Shown one piece after another: positions 25,539 to 34,509 of a DNA stretch of 64,000 nt. The position numbers and the translations under genes are program-made. The stretch comes from Chitinophaga sp. Ak27. Lineage in GTDB: Bacteria > Bacteroidota > Bacteroidia > Chitinophagales > Chitinophagaceae. Position 1 is the stretch's first letter, and every line of letters starts with the position of its first letter. The notes beneath the pieces were generated by a model. The model made no database searches and was not told the origin of the DNA. It saw only the letters and a program-made list of their open reading frames with translations. The stretch is from assembly GCF_012726295.1 (NCBI RefSeq), contig NZ_JABAOB010000007.1, forward strand, positions 1 through 64,000. Reading direction: 5' to 3'.

Positions 25539-26150
25539 ATGAAAATTATTTGCGTAGGCAGGAATTATGCCGACCATGCCAAAGAATTAAAGAATGAAGT
25601 GCCCTCAGAGCCGGTATTGTTCATGAAACCCAAGAGTGCACTGCTTCAGAATGGCCACCCGTTTTATTACCCCGAATTTACCAGCAACCTGCACTATGAA
25701 TGTGAACTGGTATTGAAAGTGAGCAAGAACGGGAAACATATACAGGAAAAGTTTGCCGATAAATATTACGATCAGATTTCTGTAGGAATCGATTTTACTG
25801 CGAGAGATCTGCAGGATAAACAAAAAGCCAAAGGCTTACCCTGGGAAATTGCCAAATCTTTCGACAATTCAGCCCTGGTAGGCAATTTCATTCCCATTAC
25901 CCCGGAAATGGATAAGAAAGATATTAATTTCTGTTTGTACAAAAACAAGGCCCTTGCCCAGGCCGGCAACACGAAAGACCTGCTGTTTTCTTTCGATTTC
26001 CTCCTGGCCTATATTTCCCGCTTTTTTACACTCAATATCGGGGATCTGATCTTTACGGGCACTCCCGCCGGCGTAGGACCCGCCGAAATCGGGGATAGTT
26101 TTGAAGCATTTATTGAAAATGATAGCCTGTTGGAGTTTAATGTGAGATAA
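25539..26150 (+). CDS. Fumarylacetoacetate hydrolase (FAH) family protein
   Basis: A 203-residue member of the FAH family, which includes acylpyruvases, oxaloacetate decarboxylases and small 2-keto acid hydrolases. ICVGRNYADHAKEL at the start, the metal-binding glutamates in HYECELVL, and GIDFTARDLQDKQKAKGLPWE are typical, and FTGTPAGVGPAEIGD lies near the end. The length fits the single-domain acylpyruvate hydrolase group. Its stop codon abuts a hairpin repeat element. Confidence 0.9.
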   Translation: MKIICVGRNYADHAKELKNEVPSEPVLFMKPKSALLQNGHPFYYPEFTSNLHYECELVLKVSKNGKHIQEKFADKYYDQISVGIDFTARDLQDKQKAKGLPWEIAKSFDNSALVGNFIPITPEMDKKDINFCLYKNKALAQAGNTKDLLFSFDFLLAYISRFFTLNIGDLIFTGTPAGVGPAEIGDSFEAFIENDSLLEFNVR

Positions 26151-26265
26151 GCAGAAAGCCGAAAGCCGAAAGCAAAAAGCTATTGTGGAGAAGGCCTAGC
26201 GAGTATTTAAAATTCGCTTTAATCATTCTCCACAATAGCTTTTTGCTTTCGGCTTTCCGCTTTCT
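26151..26265. repeat. Heptad hairpin repeat element, copy 2
   Basis: Arms 26153-26192 and 26226-26265 are complementary over 40 bases with one mismatch. The outer part is tandem NGAAAGC heptads then AAAAAGC, as in copy 1; the inner part is a different sequence from copy 1 but is also paired. The 33-base centre holds the AT-rich core GTATTTAAAATTCGC, matching copy 1 in reverse. The element fills the gap between the convergent FAH and marR genes and supplies part of the marR stop codon. Confidence 0.85.
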
Positions 26266-26701
26266 AGGACGGAATATTCGCATAAATGGTATCCAGTATT
26301 CTCGTTAACTCTGCATAATCGGCCTCTGTGAGCGTTTTCCAGCCAATTTTGCGCATGTCATACACGAGCGATTTTACGTCTTTGTATTTATCCACACCCG
26401 CCGGGGTAAGCTGCAGGTATACTTTGCGGCGATCCTGGGCATCCGCCTCCCGCTTTACCAATCCCTTCTTTACCAATAATTCTATAATACGGGAAATAGT
26501 TGTAATGTCCTTCGAGGTATTACGGGCCAGCTCGTTATGGGTGGTTTTTTTGTGCTTGTAAAGATTCTCTATTAACAACCATTGGTCCACTGTAATGTCC
26601 TTCTGCTCGGCGTCGAACTTTTTTTGCCAATAGTTGCGCAATTTTTTGAGCGTAGCATCCAACTTAAAAAAAGATGGATTACTGACGAAAGTATCAGTCA
26701 T
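26264..26701 (-). CDS. MarR-family transcriptional regulator
   Basis: A 145-residue winged-helix DNA-binding protein: THNELARNTSKDITTISRIIELLVKK is split over the recognition helix region (about residues 56-81), followed by the wing DAQDRRKVYLQLTPAG. The layout with flanking dimerisation helices matches MarR. It is divergent from the fused E1 gene, and an operator-like array sits between the two starts, so it probably controls itself and the E1 gene. The inducing ligand is unknown. Confidence 0.9.
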   Translation of the reverse strand: MTDTFVSNPSFFKLDATLKKLRNYWQKKFDAEQKDITVDQWLLIENLYKHKKTTHNELARNTSKDITTISRIIELLVKKGLVKREADAQDRRKVYLQLTPAGVDKYKDVKSLVYDMRKIGWKTLTEADYAELTRILDTIYANIPS

Positions 26702-26711
26702 ATTAGTTAAT

Positions 26712-26739
26712 TTGCATTAGCAACTGTTGCTATGGCAAC
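26712..26739. promoter_or_regulatory. Operator-like alternating TTGC/GCAA array, probable MarR sites
   Basis: Between marR and the E1 gene, TTGC and GCAA half-sites alternate: TTGCATTAGCAA (26712-26723), GCAACTGTTGC (26720-26730) and GTTGCTATGGCAAC (26726-26739). Each is an inverted repeat sharing half-sites with its neighbour. Position and symmetry fit a dimeric repressor; assignment to this MarR is inference. Confidence 0.6.
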
Positions 26740-26780
26740 TATTGTTTTTAGATTACCGTCATCACCAAAACAGTCTTATT

Positions 26781-28910
26781 GTGTTTAAAGATAGCACAAG
26801 CGTTTCAACTTTAAAAACGCCCACATCCGATCCGGGTGGTCACCAGGGCGAAATGGCTGATTTACTGACAGCGTGGAGATTGATGTGTGAGGCCGGTTCC
26901 ATGGCCGCCATTTATGAAAACAACAGGAATATCTGCCGGTATGTACACTCTACCTCCCGGGGGCATGAGGCCATACAAATAGCCACAGGCCTGCAACTGC
27001 AGCCGTGGGATTTTGTAAGTCCCTATTACCGCGATGAAAGTATGTTGCTCGCCATAGGCTTCTCGCCCTACGAGTTAATGCTGCAGTTGCTTGCCAAAGC
27101 TGACGACCCTTTCTCCGGGGGGCGATCTTATTACAGCCACCCTAACAGCCGCAGAACAGACCGACCGCAAATTCCTCATCAAAGCAGTGCCACCGGCATG
27201 CAGGTGATTCCTACTACCGGCATAGCACAGGGCATTCAATACCTGGAACAGATCCATTCCAACCTGTTGCGTACCGGTCCTGCGGGTGAATTACCGGTGG
27301 TCATTTGCTCCCTGGGCGACGGCAGCGTGACCGAAGGAGAGGTGGCGGAAGCCTTCCAGTTTGCCGTTTTAAAACAACTGCCGGTTATCTACCTGGTACA
27401 GGACAACGATTGGGGAATTTCCGCTACTTCTGCAGAAGTCCGTACCATGGACGCCTACGAGTATGCTGCCGGCTTTAAAGGGTTAGAGCGTATGCAGGTA
27501 GATGGCAGCGATTTTACTGCCAGCTATGCCGCCATGGAAGCTGCCATCGGTTACGTACGCCACGAACGTAAACCGATCCTCGTACACGCTACCGTACCGC
27601 TGCTCGGACATCATACCTCCGGGGTAAGAAAAGAGTGGTACCGGACGCCAGAGGACCTGGCGAAACATGCTGCCAACGACCCGTTACCGAAACTCCGTGC
27701 ATTACTGGAAAAACGCGGAGTTGCCGCCGCTGTACTCGACCAGGTGGCGGCCACCGCGGCAGCTGATATACAAGCCGCTTTTGATAAAGCGGTAGCAGCT
27801 TCCGAACCCCTACCGGGTACCGTTACCGAACACATATTTGCGCCTGCCGCCGTTACCGAAGAAAAAGGGGAGCGTAGTCCCGCCGGAAAGCAGAAGGTAG
27901 TGATGGTAGATGCTGCCCTGCATGCTGTAGAAGAAATTATGTCGGCACACCCCGAAGCCATATTTTTTGGCCAGGACGTAGGCCGCCGCCTCGGCGGCGT
28001 ATTCCGCGAAGCGGCTACCCTCGGTGATAAATTTGGTATACACCGCGTATATAACACCGCTATACAGGAAGCGTATATTATAGGCGCCACCGCAGGGCTA
28101 TCTGCCGTAGGCGTAAAACCCATAGTGGAAGTGCAGTTCGCGGATTATATCTATCCCGGATTTAACCAGCTGGTAACGGAAATCTCTAAATCCTGTTACC
28201 TCACCAACGGAAAATACCCGGTACAAACCCTTATCCGTGTGCCTATTGGCGCCTACGGCGGAGGCGGACCTTATCATTCCGGCAGCGTGGAATCAACACT
28301 GTTGAGCATAAAAGGCATCAAAGTAGTGTACCCGTCTAACGCTGCTGATATGAAGGGCCTGATGAAAGCAGCCTTCCTGGATCCCAATCCAGTAGTGATG
28401 CTGGAGCATAAAGGGCTCTACTGGAGCAAGGTGCCAGGTACCCTGGAAGCAATGACCGTGGAGCCGGCCGCCGATTATGTACTGCCATTGGGCAAAGGAG
28501 CGGTGGTACAACACGCGCATCCGAATGACGTGGCAAACGGTAATACGCTCTGCATCATTACCTACGGAATGGGCGTGTATTGGGCCAAGGCTGCCGCCAA
28601 AGACTGGCCCGGACAAGTAACTATTATCGATCTGCGCACACTGTTCCCACTGGATGAAGCGCTGGTATATGGGATGGTGCGGCAACATGGCAAATGCCTG
28701 ATTCTGACAGAAGAACAACTCAATAATTCTTTTGCACAGGCGCTGGCCGGCCGTATTCAACATGCCTGTTTTCAATTCCTGGATGCTCCGGTATTTACCA
28801 TGGGCGCCCTGGATTTGCCAGCAGTGCCGCTCAATACGGGGCTGGAAGCAGCGATGCTGCCAGGTCCGGAAAAGGTAAGCCAGATGATTCGCCAGCTATT
28901 GGCCTATTAA
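26781..28910 (+). CDS. Fused alpha-beta 2-oxoacid dehydrogenase E1 component
   Basis: Thiamine-diphosphate enzyme that decarboxylates a 2-oxoacid (branched-chain or pyruvate-like), with the alpha and beta subunits in one chain. The alpha half has the ThDP motif SLGDGSVTEGE through QDNDWG; the beta half has GQDVGRRLGGVF and VEVQFADYIYPGFNQ. The start is uncertain: an in-frame TTG at 26727 lies in the operator, a GTG at 26781 is used here, and the ATG at 26853 (MADLLTAWRLM) begins right at the conserved domain. No E2 or E3 gene is adjacent. Divergent from marR. Confidence 0.88.
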   Translation: MFKDSTSVSTLKTPTSDPGGHQGEMADLLTAWRLMCEAGSMAAIYENNRNICRYVHSTSRGHEAIQIATGLQLQPWDFVSPYYRDESMLLAIGFSPYELMLQLLAKADDPFSGGRSYYSHPNSRRTDRPQIPHQSSATGMQVIPTTGIAQGIQYLEQIHSNLLRTGPAGELPVVICSLGDGSVTEGEVAEAFQFAVLKQLPVIYLVQDNDWGISATSAEVRTMDAYEYAAGFKGLERMQVDGSDFTASYAAMEAAIGYVRHERKPILVHATVPLLGHHTSGVRKEWYRTPEDLAKHAANDPLPKLRALLEKRGVAAAVLDQVAATAAADIQAAFDKAVAASEPLPGTVTEHIFAPAAVTEEKGERSPAGKQKVVMVDAALHAVEEIMSAHPEAIFFGQDVGRRLGGVFREAATLGDKFGIHRVYNTAIQEAYIIGATAGLSAVGVKPIVEVQFADYIYPGFNQLVTEISKSCYLTNGKYPVQTLIRVPIGAYGGGGPYHSGSVESTLLSIKGIKVVYPSNAADMKGLMKAAFLDPNPVVMLEHKGLYWSKVPGTLEAMTVEPAADYVLPLGKGAVVQHAHPNDVANGNTLCIITYGMGVYWAKAAAKDWPGQVTIIDLRTLFPLDEALVYGMVRQHGKCLILTEEQLNNSFAQALAGRIQHACFQFLDAPVFTMGALDLPAVPLNTGLEAAMLPGPEKVSQMIRQLLAY

Positions 28911-29006
28911 AGTTATCAGTACTTGGATACTCAGGATGGTCTGAGTTGAAAATAGGGTGTATTATTTTTGAAAAAGAAGGATTACCGCAATAGCCGCAGG
29001 CGCCGG

Positions 29007-29582
29007 TTATTTCACTGCTTTAGAAGCAGTACCAAAGGTAAAGCTAACGGCAGCGGTTAAACGTTTCATGGCAATGGCGAGTTGATTTTCTACTGTTTTT
29101 ACAGAGAGATTCATAACTGCAGCCACCTCTTTATATTTCATGCCGTTTTGTTTAATCAGCGTAAATACCATCTTGCATTTCGGAGGAAGTTGCTGTATAG
29201 CGAATTCCATTTTGCGCACCATCTCCGCGGAAATCATCAGCTGTTCGGGATCGCTGCCGAATGCAATATCTATTTTATCTTCCTCCGGAAAAAATACCTG
29301 ACGGGAAGCCACTTGTTTCCGGTGATGATCAATCGCTTTATTTTTTGCGATCACAAAAAGATATACCTGTGGATTTTTGACGTGTGCGAGGGACGCTCTT
29401 TTTTGCCAGCAATGCATAAAAACATCGTTGGTAATTTCTTCAGCAATTTCTTTGGAATGCGTCAGTGTAAATGAAAAGCGGAGTAAGGTCACAAAGAAAT
29501 GATTGTAGAAAGCCCGGAAGGCTGCCTGATCATTATTCACTGTGATGTTACTAAAAAGCTCATTAATTGTACACTGATCCAT
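29007..29582 (-). CDS. ECF-type RNA polymerase sigma factor
   Basis: A 191-residue extracytoplasmic-function sigma factor. The sigma-2 region is at about 22-60 (FYNHFFVTLLRFSFTLTHSK, then AEEITNDVFMHCWQKR) and the sigma-4 helix-turn-helix is near 140-180 (MKYKEVAAVMNLSVKTVENQ). It belongs to the Bacteroidota class paired with FecR regulators. It is transcribed away from the adjacent fecR-susC-susD genes, across a 238-base gap, rather than in one operon with them. Confidence 0.93.
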   Translation of the reverse strand: MDQCTINELFSNITVNNDQAAFRAFYNHFFVTLLRFSFTLTHSKEIAEEITNDVFMHCWQKRASLAHVKNPQVYLFVIAKNKAIDHHRKQVASRQVFFPEEDKIDIAFGSDPEQLMISAEMVRKMEFAIQQLPPKCKMVFTLIKQNGMKYKEVAAVMNLSVKTVENQLAIAMKRLTAAVSFTFGTASKAVK

Positions 29583-29820
29583 TCCTGTTTCCCGCTGATA
29601 ATGGTTGCAAATTATATAACGTAGATTACGCTAAAGTTAACAAATTAATTTATCTGCAAAAGGTTTTTGTAGCCCTGATATTATTTTGTTGCAAGCTGAT
29701 ATTGCAGTTACTCCTCACCAGGTTAATCCGCCACCACTGCGCAAAAAAAAATATTATTTCCATTTTGGGGGTTTTTGAATTTCTTTTCGTCCTTCTGCTA
29801 TAACACTTACAAGCAAGTAA

Positions 29821-30900
29821 ATGATCGAGCAGCAGCGGATAAATTTATTGATGACCAGGAAGGTAGCCGGGGAGGCTTCCCTGGAAGAGTTGGCAGAACT
29901 GGATGAACTGCTGTTGCAATATCCTGAGCTTCAATATACTTATACAATTGTAGCAGATATCCGGGAGGTGAAAGAAACCGGGGCATTTTCGGCCGCTGAA
30001 GAACAGCAGTTGCTGAAAGATGGACTGGCAAATATGGAGCGATTGATAGCTGTAGCCGAAGAAAGCCCGGTAAAGCGGTTATTCCCCTGGAAGATAAGCG
30101 CCGGTATAGCCGCGTGCATAGCGGTGCTGGTGGCGGTATATGGTATATGGAAAATGCCGCGCAATGGCAGTTATGGAAATGAGATAGTGACGAAGAACGG
30201 TTCTAAAACCGCTGTAGTATTACCAGACGGTACTAACGTGGTGCTCAATGCCTGCAGCCGCCTGAAATATGATGTGAATAAATTTCTGAATGGTAACCGG
30301 GAAGTAGTGCTCACTGGAGAAGCTTATTTTGATGTGAAGCATGATCCACAGCATCCTTTTATTATCCAAACCGCTCATGCCAGTATAAAGGTATTAGGTA
30401 CTGTTTTTAATGTGAAAGCCTATGCGGAAGATGCTACTATAGAGACTACCCTGCTCAGTGGTAAAGTGGAAGTGAGTTTCCGCGAAGGTGCTGCCGGTAA
30501 AGTAAACAAGGTAGTAGTGCTGGAGCCGGAACAAAAGCTGGTTATAGATAAGCAACCCATGAATGCTGCTGCACAAAGCAGTCGTAATGATACCATTCAT
30601 ACTTTCGCCATTACCCCACTGAAAGTGAATAACCAGGGCGATAGCAGTAAACAGCAGGAAACTGCCTGGATGAACGACCGCTTTGAATTTGATAATATTA
30701 CGCTGGAACAGTTATCACACGACCTGGAACGCTGGTATAACATAACGATCCGCTTTAAAAACGATAAATATAAGCAGGAAGTATTTACAGGCGCTTTCCG
30801 CAAACAGCGTATTGAGCAGGTATTGCAGGCTTTGCAGTTAATGTCGGCAGATATGCACTACGAAGTGAACAGTAAGGAGAATGTTATTTACATATGGTAG
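29821..30900 (+). CDS. FecR-family anti-sigma factor
   Basis: A 359-residue membrane-bound regulator that holds or activates the cognate ECF sigma factor. Residues 1-85 are cytoplasmic and helical, a membrane segment lies at about 91-110, and the periplasmic part contains the FecR domain (TKNGSKTAVVLPDGTNVVLN, about 120-140) and a C-terminal DUF4974-type domain starting near RFEFDNITLEQLS. It receives a signal from the STN domain of the next gene's SusC. The partner is most likely the divergent sigma factor at 29007. Confidence 0.94.
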   Translation: MIEQQRINLLMTRKVAGEASLEELAELDELLLQYPELQYTYTIVADIREVKETGAFSAAEEQQLLKDGLANMERLIAVAEESPVKRLFPWKISAGIAACIAVLVAVYGIWKMPRNGSYGNEIVTKNGSKTAVVLPDGTNVVLNACSRLKYDVNKFLNGNREVVLTGEAYFDVKHDPQHPFIIQTAHASIKVLGTVFNVKAYAEDATIETTLLSGKVEVSFREGAAGKVNKVVVLEPEQKLVIDKQPMNAAAQSSRNDTIHTFAITPLKVNNQGDSSKQQETAWMNDRFEFDNITLEQLSHDLERWYNITIRFKNDKYKQEVFTGAFRKQRIEQVLQALQLMSADMHYEVNSKENVIYIW

Positions 30901-30968
30901 TCACTTGGCTGAATAATCATTCATGAACATATAAATCAAATTACTTTTTTATTGCTGACAGCAAATAA

Positions 30969-30998
30969 AAAAGGGAAATGCTCGAACATTCCCCTTTT
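30969..30998 (+). terminator. Hairpin between fecR and susC
   Basis: A 12-base stem with one mismatch (30969-30980 with 30987-30998) and a 6-base loop; the right arm ends in TTTT. It lies 80 bases before the SusC ATG and would reduce or regulate transcription from fecR into susC. Confidence 0.55.
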
Positions 30999-31077
30999 CA
31001 AAGTGCTGGCTAAACAACGTAAACCGATCCACACAATCTGGTAATGGCCTAATTATTTAACCTAACGAAACAAATTT

Positions 31078-34000
31078 ATGAAAAAAAGTTATTGGTGGCC
31101 TTCTAATATCCCCCAGCGGGATATGAGGAAACTTCTACTGCGTATGAAACTAACTTCCGTATTGCTTTGTGCTGGTTTCTTGCAGCTGAGCGCACATGGG
31201 TTTTCACAGGAGAAAATCAGTGTTGATTACAAAAGTATCAGCATTGGTAAGCTCCTGAACATAATCGGGAAGAAGAGCGATTATACCATTGTGTACAAAA
31301 ACAGCGCTATTCCCGAAACAAAGATTGCCATTAAAATGGATGATGCACCCGTGAAAGATGTGTTAGACAGGGCATTGGCGGGTACCTCGCTGAATTACCG
31401 GATCATGGCCGATAACCTGGTCGTGATTATGAAAGCGGGAGAAACCATGCAGTCGGTGAAAGTAAAAGGACAGGTGAAAGATGAGGAAGGTGTTCCGTTA
31501 ATTGGGGTAACCGTATTGATAAAAGGGACCACGCAAGGTGCCAAAACAGATGCCCAGGGCCGCTATGAGCTAGAAGCTCCGGAGAATGCCATACTCGAAT
31601 TTTCTTATGTGGGATATGAAACCAGGCAATTACCGGTAAAAGGAGCACAGGGAGTAATGGTAGTAATGAAGGCCAACGCCAGCGGCCTGAATGAAGTAGT
31701 GGTAGTAGGTTATGGCAAACAAAAAAGAGTAAACCTGAGTGGAGCGGTAGATAATATATCTGGTAAAGCCCTGGAGAGCAGACCTATTACCAACGTAGGA
31801 ACAGGTTTACAAGGGTTGATTCCCAACCTGAACATTACGGTAGCCAGTGGCCGGTCTTCCGATGCTCCCGGATTTAACCTGCGTGGTTATACTTCGCTAA
31901 ACGGTGGCGATCCTTTTATCCTGGTAGATAATATTCCCTTTACCGCAGATGAAGTATCACGTTTGAATCCTGCTGACATTGAAAGTGTATCAGTATTGAA
32001 AGATGCGGCATCAGCGGCCATTTATGGCGCCCGCGCAGCTTTCGGCGTAGTGTTGATCACCACAAAAACCGCTAAGGATGGCCGTTTGTCGGTATCTGCA
32101 AATGCTAACTATGCTGTGCGTACTTTAGGCGCTGTTCCTAAAATTATTACCGATCCCCTGGTAGTTATGCAGATGAAACATGATGCCGCCACACCATTGT
32201 ATGACCTGTACCCCGATGCAGTGAGGGCTTATGCCGCCAAGCGCTCTAAAGATCCTTCCTTACCCGCTGTTATTGTAGATCCTACCAATCCTAATGCTTA
32301 TGCATATTATGGTACCACCGACTGGCTACATGAGGTGTATAATAAGTCTGCACCAGCATTGACAGCCAACTTCAGCATTGCCCGCGGCGATGACAAACTG
32401 AATTATTATTTATCAGGCGAATATTATAAGCAAGATGGTATGTTGCGCAGCAACCCCGATATCTATACCCGTTATAATCTCCGCGCCAAGGCAACCTATA
32501 CCTTCAACGATCGTTTTAAACTGGGTACCAACACGGTATATACCAATATGAACTATGACCAGCCTACCAACGCAAGCTGGCTGTTTTTCCATAATGCTAA
32601 CCGTACTCCGTCCTTATCCGTTCCTAAAAACCCGGATGGTACCTGGACTTCAGATGGCGCTTATTTGTTAGGGAAATTACAGAGCGGCGGTCGTACGAAC
32701 AGCAACATGGGCGAATTCCTGACCACGCTGAATACAGAAATAGGATTGGTAAAAAATGTATGGAGCCTGAAAGCAGATGTCACTTTCCGTCGCAGTAACG
32801 GTACCGGTAGTTCCTATGTAATCCCTGTAGCATATCGTACCGGCCCTAATCAGCCGTTCCAATACACCGATGGCAACCAGTCGAGTGCCAGCAACAATGC
32901 CAGTCAGACTAAGTACAATGTATTTAACATCTATTCCGATTTCAACAAGAGATTTGGTAAACATGACCTGGGAGCGGTGGTAGGTTTCAACCAGGAGTAT
33001 TATAATTTCAACACGTTTTCTGCCAGCGTCAATGGTTTGATCAGCCCTGCTTATCCTACCACTGCATTGGCTACCGGCGCTGTAAAGCAGGGCCAGAATA
33101 TTTCAGACTGGGCAGTAAGAGGGATTTTTTACCGGGTTAACTACGCTTTCGATGATAAATACCTGCTGGAATTAAACGGTCGTAGAGACGGATCTTCCCG
33201 CTTCCCGTCTGAACATCGCTGGGGTTTCTTCCCATCGGCATCTGCCGCCTGGGTATTGTCTAAAGAAAAATTCTTTAAACCGGTAACAGAAGCACTGAAA
33301 TTCGATGCCTTCAAGTTACGTGGATCCTATGGTTCACTGGGTGATCAGAACTATCTGAACTATGGATACCTGGCCACGATGAATGCCAATACCATCAATA
33401 CTATCCTGGATGGTAAGCAACCAGTGGCGGTATTTCAACCTTCTCCGGTAACACCAGACTACACCTGGGAAACCGTAAGATCGATTAACGGTGGTGTGGA
33501 TGTTTCCCTGCTGAAAGAGCGCTTGACGGTGAGTTATGATCGCTATACCCGCTTTACGGAAGGTATGTTCCAGAAGAGTAAAACATTGCCTGCCGTATAT
33601 GGCGCTTCAGAACCCGTGACCAACGCGGCTAACCTGAAAACCCGTGGCCAGGAACTTAGCATCGTTTGGCGCGACCAGTTTAACATCAATAAAAATCCAT
33701 TCTCCTATAGTGTGAAAGTTGCGCTGGCAGACAGCCGTACGTTTATCACCAAGTACGATAATCCCAGCGGCACACTCAGCGATCATTACAAAGGGAAAGA
33801 GATGGGCGAAATCTGGGGCCTTACAACGGAAGGGTATTTCCAGAATGATGCAGAGCTGAAAAGCCATGCCGACCAAACCAAGGTAGGAGAGGATGATCAG
33901 AACTATAAATTCTATGTAGGCGATCTGAAATTCAAAGACCTGAATGGTGATGGCGAAATCAGCTATGGTAAAAACACATTAAGCGATCCGGGGGATAGAA

Positions 34001-34509
34001 AAATTATTGGTAACAGTAGCCCCCGTTTCCCCTACAGCGTGGATATGAGCGCGTCTTACAAAGGATTTGATATCCGCATATTTGCGCAGGGCATTGGTAA
34101 GAGAGATTGGTATCCTGGTGGAGGAAATCACTATTTCTGGGGTATCTATGCACAACCATGGACCAACGTGAATGTGCAGAATATGGATCACTGGACGCCG
34201 GAAAATCCTAATGCCTATTTCCCACGTGTAAAGGCTTATATCGCCGAAGATGGAGATGAGTTGAGTGCGCCGCAAACTAAGTACCTGCAAAATGCCGCTT
34301 ACCTGCGCCTCAAAAACGTAACATTGGGATATACGCTGCCCAAGAATGTTACAGATAGAATGAAGATCAGCCGCCTTCGGTTTTATTTCAGCGCGGAAAA
34401 TATCTTCACTATCTCTCACCTGAAAGTAAACCTCGATCCGGAAGGGCTGGATGGTACTATTTACCCATTCCAGAAAACTTATTCGTTTGGTTTGAATATG
34501 AATTTTTAA
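31078..34509 (+). CDS. SusC/RagA TonB-linked outer-membrane protein with STN domain
   Basis: TonB-dependent outer-membrane transporter that, with the SusD lipoprotein, imports oligosaccharides or peptides. The 1143-residue protein has a signal peptide (to about 45), an STN signalling domain (about 46-118), a carboxypeptidase-regulatory-like domain (about 125-200), a plug with NEVVVVGYGKQKR and LKDAASAAIYGARAAFGVV, and a long beta-barrel ending in a terminal Phe (LNMNF). The STN domain marks it as a signal transducer to the adjacent FecR. The stop codon overlaps the susD start region (TAATG). The substrate is unknown. Confidence 0.95.
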   Translation: MKKSYWWPSNIPQRDMRKLLLRMKLTSVLLCAGFLQLSAHGFSQEKISVDYKSISIGKLLNIIGKKSDYTIVYKNSAIPETKIAIKMDDAPVKDVLDRALAGTSLNYRIMADNLVVIMKAGETMQSVKVKGQVKDEEGVPLIGVTVLIKGTTQGAKTDAQGRYELEAPENAILEFSYVGYETRQLPVKGAQGVMVVMKANASGLNEVVVVGYGKQKRVNLSGAVDNISGKALESRPITNVGTGLQGLIPNLNITVASGRSSDAPGFNLRGYTSLNGGDPFILVDNIPFTADEVSRLNPADIESVSVLKDAASAAIYGARAAFGVVLITTKTAKDGRLSVSANANYAVRTLGAVPKIITDPLVVMQMKHDAATPLYDLYPDAVRAYAAKRSKDPSLPAVIVDPTNPNAYAYYGTTDWLHEVYNKSAPALTANFSIARGDDKLNYYLSGEYYKQDGMLRSNPDIYTRYNLRAKATYTFNDRFKLGTNTVYTNMNYDQPTNASWLFFHNANRTPSLSVPKNPDGTWTSDGAYLLGKLQSGGRTNSNMGEFLTTLNTEIGLVKNVWSLKADVTFRRSNGTGSSYVIPVAYRTGPNQPFQYTDGNQSSASNNASQTKYNVFNIYSDFNKRFGKHDLGAVVGFNQEYYNFNTFSASVNGLISPAYPTTALATGAVKQGQNISDWAVRGIFYRVNYAFDDKYLLELNGRRDGSSRFPSEHRWGFFPSASAAWVLSKEKFFKPVTEALKFDAFKLRGSYGSLGDQNYLNYGYLATMNANTINTILDGKQPVAVFQPSPVTPDYTWETVRSINGGVDVSLLKERLTVSYDRYTRFTEGMFQKSKTLPAVYGASEPVTNAANLKTRGQELSIVWRDQFNINKNPFSYSVKVALADSRTFITKYDNPSGTLSDHYKGKEMGEIWGLTTEGYFQNDAELKSHADQTKVGEDDQNYKFYVGDLKFKDLNGDGEISYGKNTLSDPGDRKIIGNSSPRFPYSVDMSASYKGFDIRIFAQGIGKRDWYPGGGNHYFWGIYAQPWTNVNVQNMDHWTPENPNAYFPRVKAYIAEDGDELSAPQTKYLQNAAYLRLKNVTLGYTLPKNVTDRMKISRLRFYFSAENIFTISHLKVNLDPEGLDGTIYPFQKTYSFGLNMNF

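Noticed and set aside
26727..26780. TTG start for the fused E1 protein
   Set aside because: It lies inside the operator-like array and adds residues with no resemblance to E1 proteins.
29567..29803. 78-codon hydrophobic open frame on the plus strand between the ECF sigma gene and fecR
   Set aside because: It overlaps the start of the sigma gene antisense, the region is AT-rich so hydrophobic codons are expected, and no start signal or family resemblance is visible.
30900..31077. Separate promoter for susC between fecR and susC
   Set aside because: No TAnnTTTG box with acceptable spacing was visible, so it is not annotated, although the hairpin makes one plausible.
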